Source: Nemertoderma westbladi
Lineage: Eukaryota; Xenacoelomorpha; Nemertodermatida; Nemertodermatidae
Direction of reading: 5' to 3'
Assembly: GCA_032718475.1 (NCBI GenBank)
Contig: JAUCBJ010007355.1
Span: forward strand, 1-52,167
DNA: 52,167 nucleotides
Position numbers and translations under genes: made by a program. This document shows, one piece after another, positions 49,945-52,167 of this stretch. The notes beneath the pieces were generated by a model. It had not been told where the DNA came from. It did not search any database and worked only from the letters and a program-made list of their open reading frames with translations. Position 1 is the stretch's first letter. Each line of letters starts with the position of its first letter.

Positions 49945-51641
49945 TCTCACATGTTTTGGATTTTTTGTTGATCAGTTTCACAGAGGATTTGGTGACTTTA
50001 GATCATGGGGGAATTGAGTATTTAAGAGATAATATTATGCAACTAAAATAAGGAAGGTGATCTGTGAACACGAATCACTAGAAGCAATCGGAAGGATCCA
50101 TTTTCTTGGCTGTTAGGATTTTCTTGGCTGTTACATTTACAACTGTCAACTAAGGTCCGAATCCTCCTCCACCCCACTACAATCTTACATAGGCTTGGAC
50201 TTAAAATTGAAATTGAACGTTATTTATTTTTGTTAGTTGATTACTTTTCTTCTTTCATTTACTAATGATTCCGCAACCAACCATGGTGAACACACTGAAC
50301 AATACCCCCCCCCCCCCCCCTTGTCTAAATTTTAAATAGCACACATGTAGAATACGCAATAGCAATGCTAAATTAGTCACGTATGGCGAGAGGGTTATAT
50401 ATGTATATATACATATATATAAATATATATATATATATACATAGAAATTGTTGACGTGGTGCCACCCACGTATATGTTAGTTTCGGAACGGTGTTTCAAT
50501 CATTTCTACTAGGTCCTAATGCTTTAAATTTGTTATACGTCTTAATAAAGTAAAAATAAAGTTTACTTAAAAATTTTTTTTTCATCTTACATAGTCAATT
50601 AAATTTTATAAAATTCCGTATTATTGATATATATATACATTTTACATTCGAGTTTTCCATAGACTTAATGATAGAGTTGTGGCCCTAGGGCAACATGTAC
50701 AATTAAATATAGAAGTTGACAAGATGCCACTTTTGCACACGAAAAATTTAAACTGATTTTTTGAAAAAACTGTAAAGTGGAACGTTGTTTAGAATCTTCA
50801 TTCAAAAACAAACTGCAATTTATTTTTATTATTTCTATTTTTAAAGACATATATACATTCATATATAGATGTTTTTGGGTTGCAAAGGTAATACTAAGTA
50901 CATAGTATGTTACCCGATAAAGTAGCTAAAGTTATGAACAAATTCAAAATTTGGAAGTTCTATGTTTTAAATTTTATAAACAATTTTTAAGATTGGATTT
51001 TAGCCTCTATCGGTTCGGTAAAGGTAAAATCGATAACTTACGAGTATCTTTATTTATTCTAGTCGAATAATCGAGTCAAGAAATGCGATTTTTTAAAAAT
51101 ACACGAAAATGGCCCAGAACCATCTTTTACATATCTAGATACATACTGAAAACAAATTGTTGAATTTATTCAAGCATGCATGGATCAAAGACACCAAACA
51201 TAATAAAATAGATTGAAAACATGGTTTATTATTAGAAATGATTTCCAGATATATTCATTTAAAATGTTATTGTATCAATTTTTACGTGTTTCTAAAAATG
51301 GCACCTTGCCTGCATTTACATATCAAATTACATCTGTTTTAGAAATTGTGAGATTCTGACGTACAAATTATAGCCTGGAATTATTTTTAGTTAGATTCCA
51401 CTGATATTGACTGTATTATATCCCTCAGAGTTAACCAAACGTCATTTTGTTAAATACTTAAGTTGTTAACTCTCATTTTTTAAATGTGGTTTAACGTGAT
51501 ACGTTTTAATTAGGTTTTTAATGTGGTTTAATGTGTTTGATGACAGAAAGACTTGCATACACTAGATACACTCTATATACTATTAAAACAGAATAACTAA
51601 CATCGCAAATGTCATAATTTTTAAGAACTTTTTAAGAACTA
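49945..51641. other. AT-rich region without genes
   Basis: Contains a poly-C run of 16 (50305-50320) and a (TA)n stretch (50397-50440). No coding frame above 65 codons is credible on either strand. Confidence 0.5.
50305..50320. repeat. Poly-C tract (16)
   Basis: An uninterrupted C run. Confidence 0.8.
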
Positions 51642-52095
<454 letters not shown>

Positions 52096-52167
52096 CAAAT
52101 GCCAAATTTATTTTTAAAATAGCAAAAGAAGCAAATTTATAACTCTATAAGATATCCGGTATTGAAT

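Overview
The window reads as a eukaryotic, metazoan nuclear genome. It is AT-rich, intron-containing and dominated by transposable elements: at least six lineages of APE-type LINE, an intact Ty3/gypsy LTR element, a BEL/Pao-like gag remnant, a tRNA-derived SINE, TIR elements and satellites. The few host-type protein fragments (a TRIM-like RING, an antistasin domain beside a possible astacin start) and the repeated 8-mer TAGGCCTA suggest a marine invertebrate, perhaps an echinoderm or relative. That placement is an inference, not a demonstration. No complete host gene is visible.

1-5.5 kb: a composite repeat ('element A') holding a 110-bp tandem array. It is split by a CR1/Jockey-like LINE on the minus strand (1299-5435). 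That LINE is itself split by an 811-bp TIR element with a clean 6-bp target duplication. A second, uninterrupted copy of element A lies at 25.4-26.65 kb and shows exactly where the LINE went in.

6.2-18.7 kb: a nest of retrotransposons. A head-to-head pair of fragments of one LINE family ('LINE B') is followed by a complete 8.1-kb gypsy element inserted into LINE B. The gypsy element has 418-bp LTRs that differ at 3 positions, a tRNA-Pro-type primer site, a polypurine tract and a 4-bp target duplication. It carries in turn a young, 5'-truncated LINE B copy that cuts the gag-pol frame inside the zinc knuckle, with a 13-bp target duplication.

19-21.9 kb: a 33-bp satellite of about 88 units, open on both strands only because 33 is a multiple of 3. 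22.0-22.7 kb: a TIR element. 22.8-25.3 kb: a TRIM-like gene broken by inverted 21-bp satellite arrays, with the RING end at 25.2 kb and a propeller-like C-terminus at 22.8-23.6 kb.

28.7-37 kb: a degraded LINE (plus strand), then an apparently complete LINE on the minus strand (29.7-33.7 kb). Its ORF1 and ORF2 are in the same frame, separated only by UGA followed by CUA, a context known to favour stop-codon readthrough. Next come a SINE with a 14-bp target duplication and another degraded LINE.

38-46 kb: a 2-kb stretch without ORFs that ends in a TATA/CCAAT promoter-like block. It is followed by an unrecognised, frameshifted, roughly 1000-codon gene with three zinc knuckles and repeated GC-rich hairpins around it, then a BEL/Pao-type gag remnant. 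46.7-47.6 kb: two phase-matched exons of a secreted protein on the minus strand (signal peptide, antistasin domain, probable astacin start). 47.8-52.2 kb: duplicated noncoding repeats, a second SINE copy, foldback sequence and a long (TTAC)n microsatellite.
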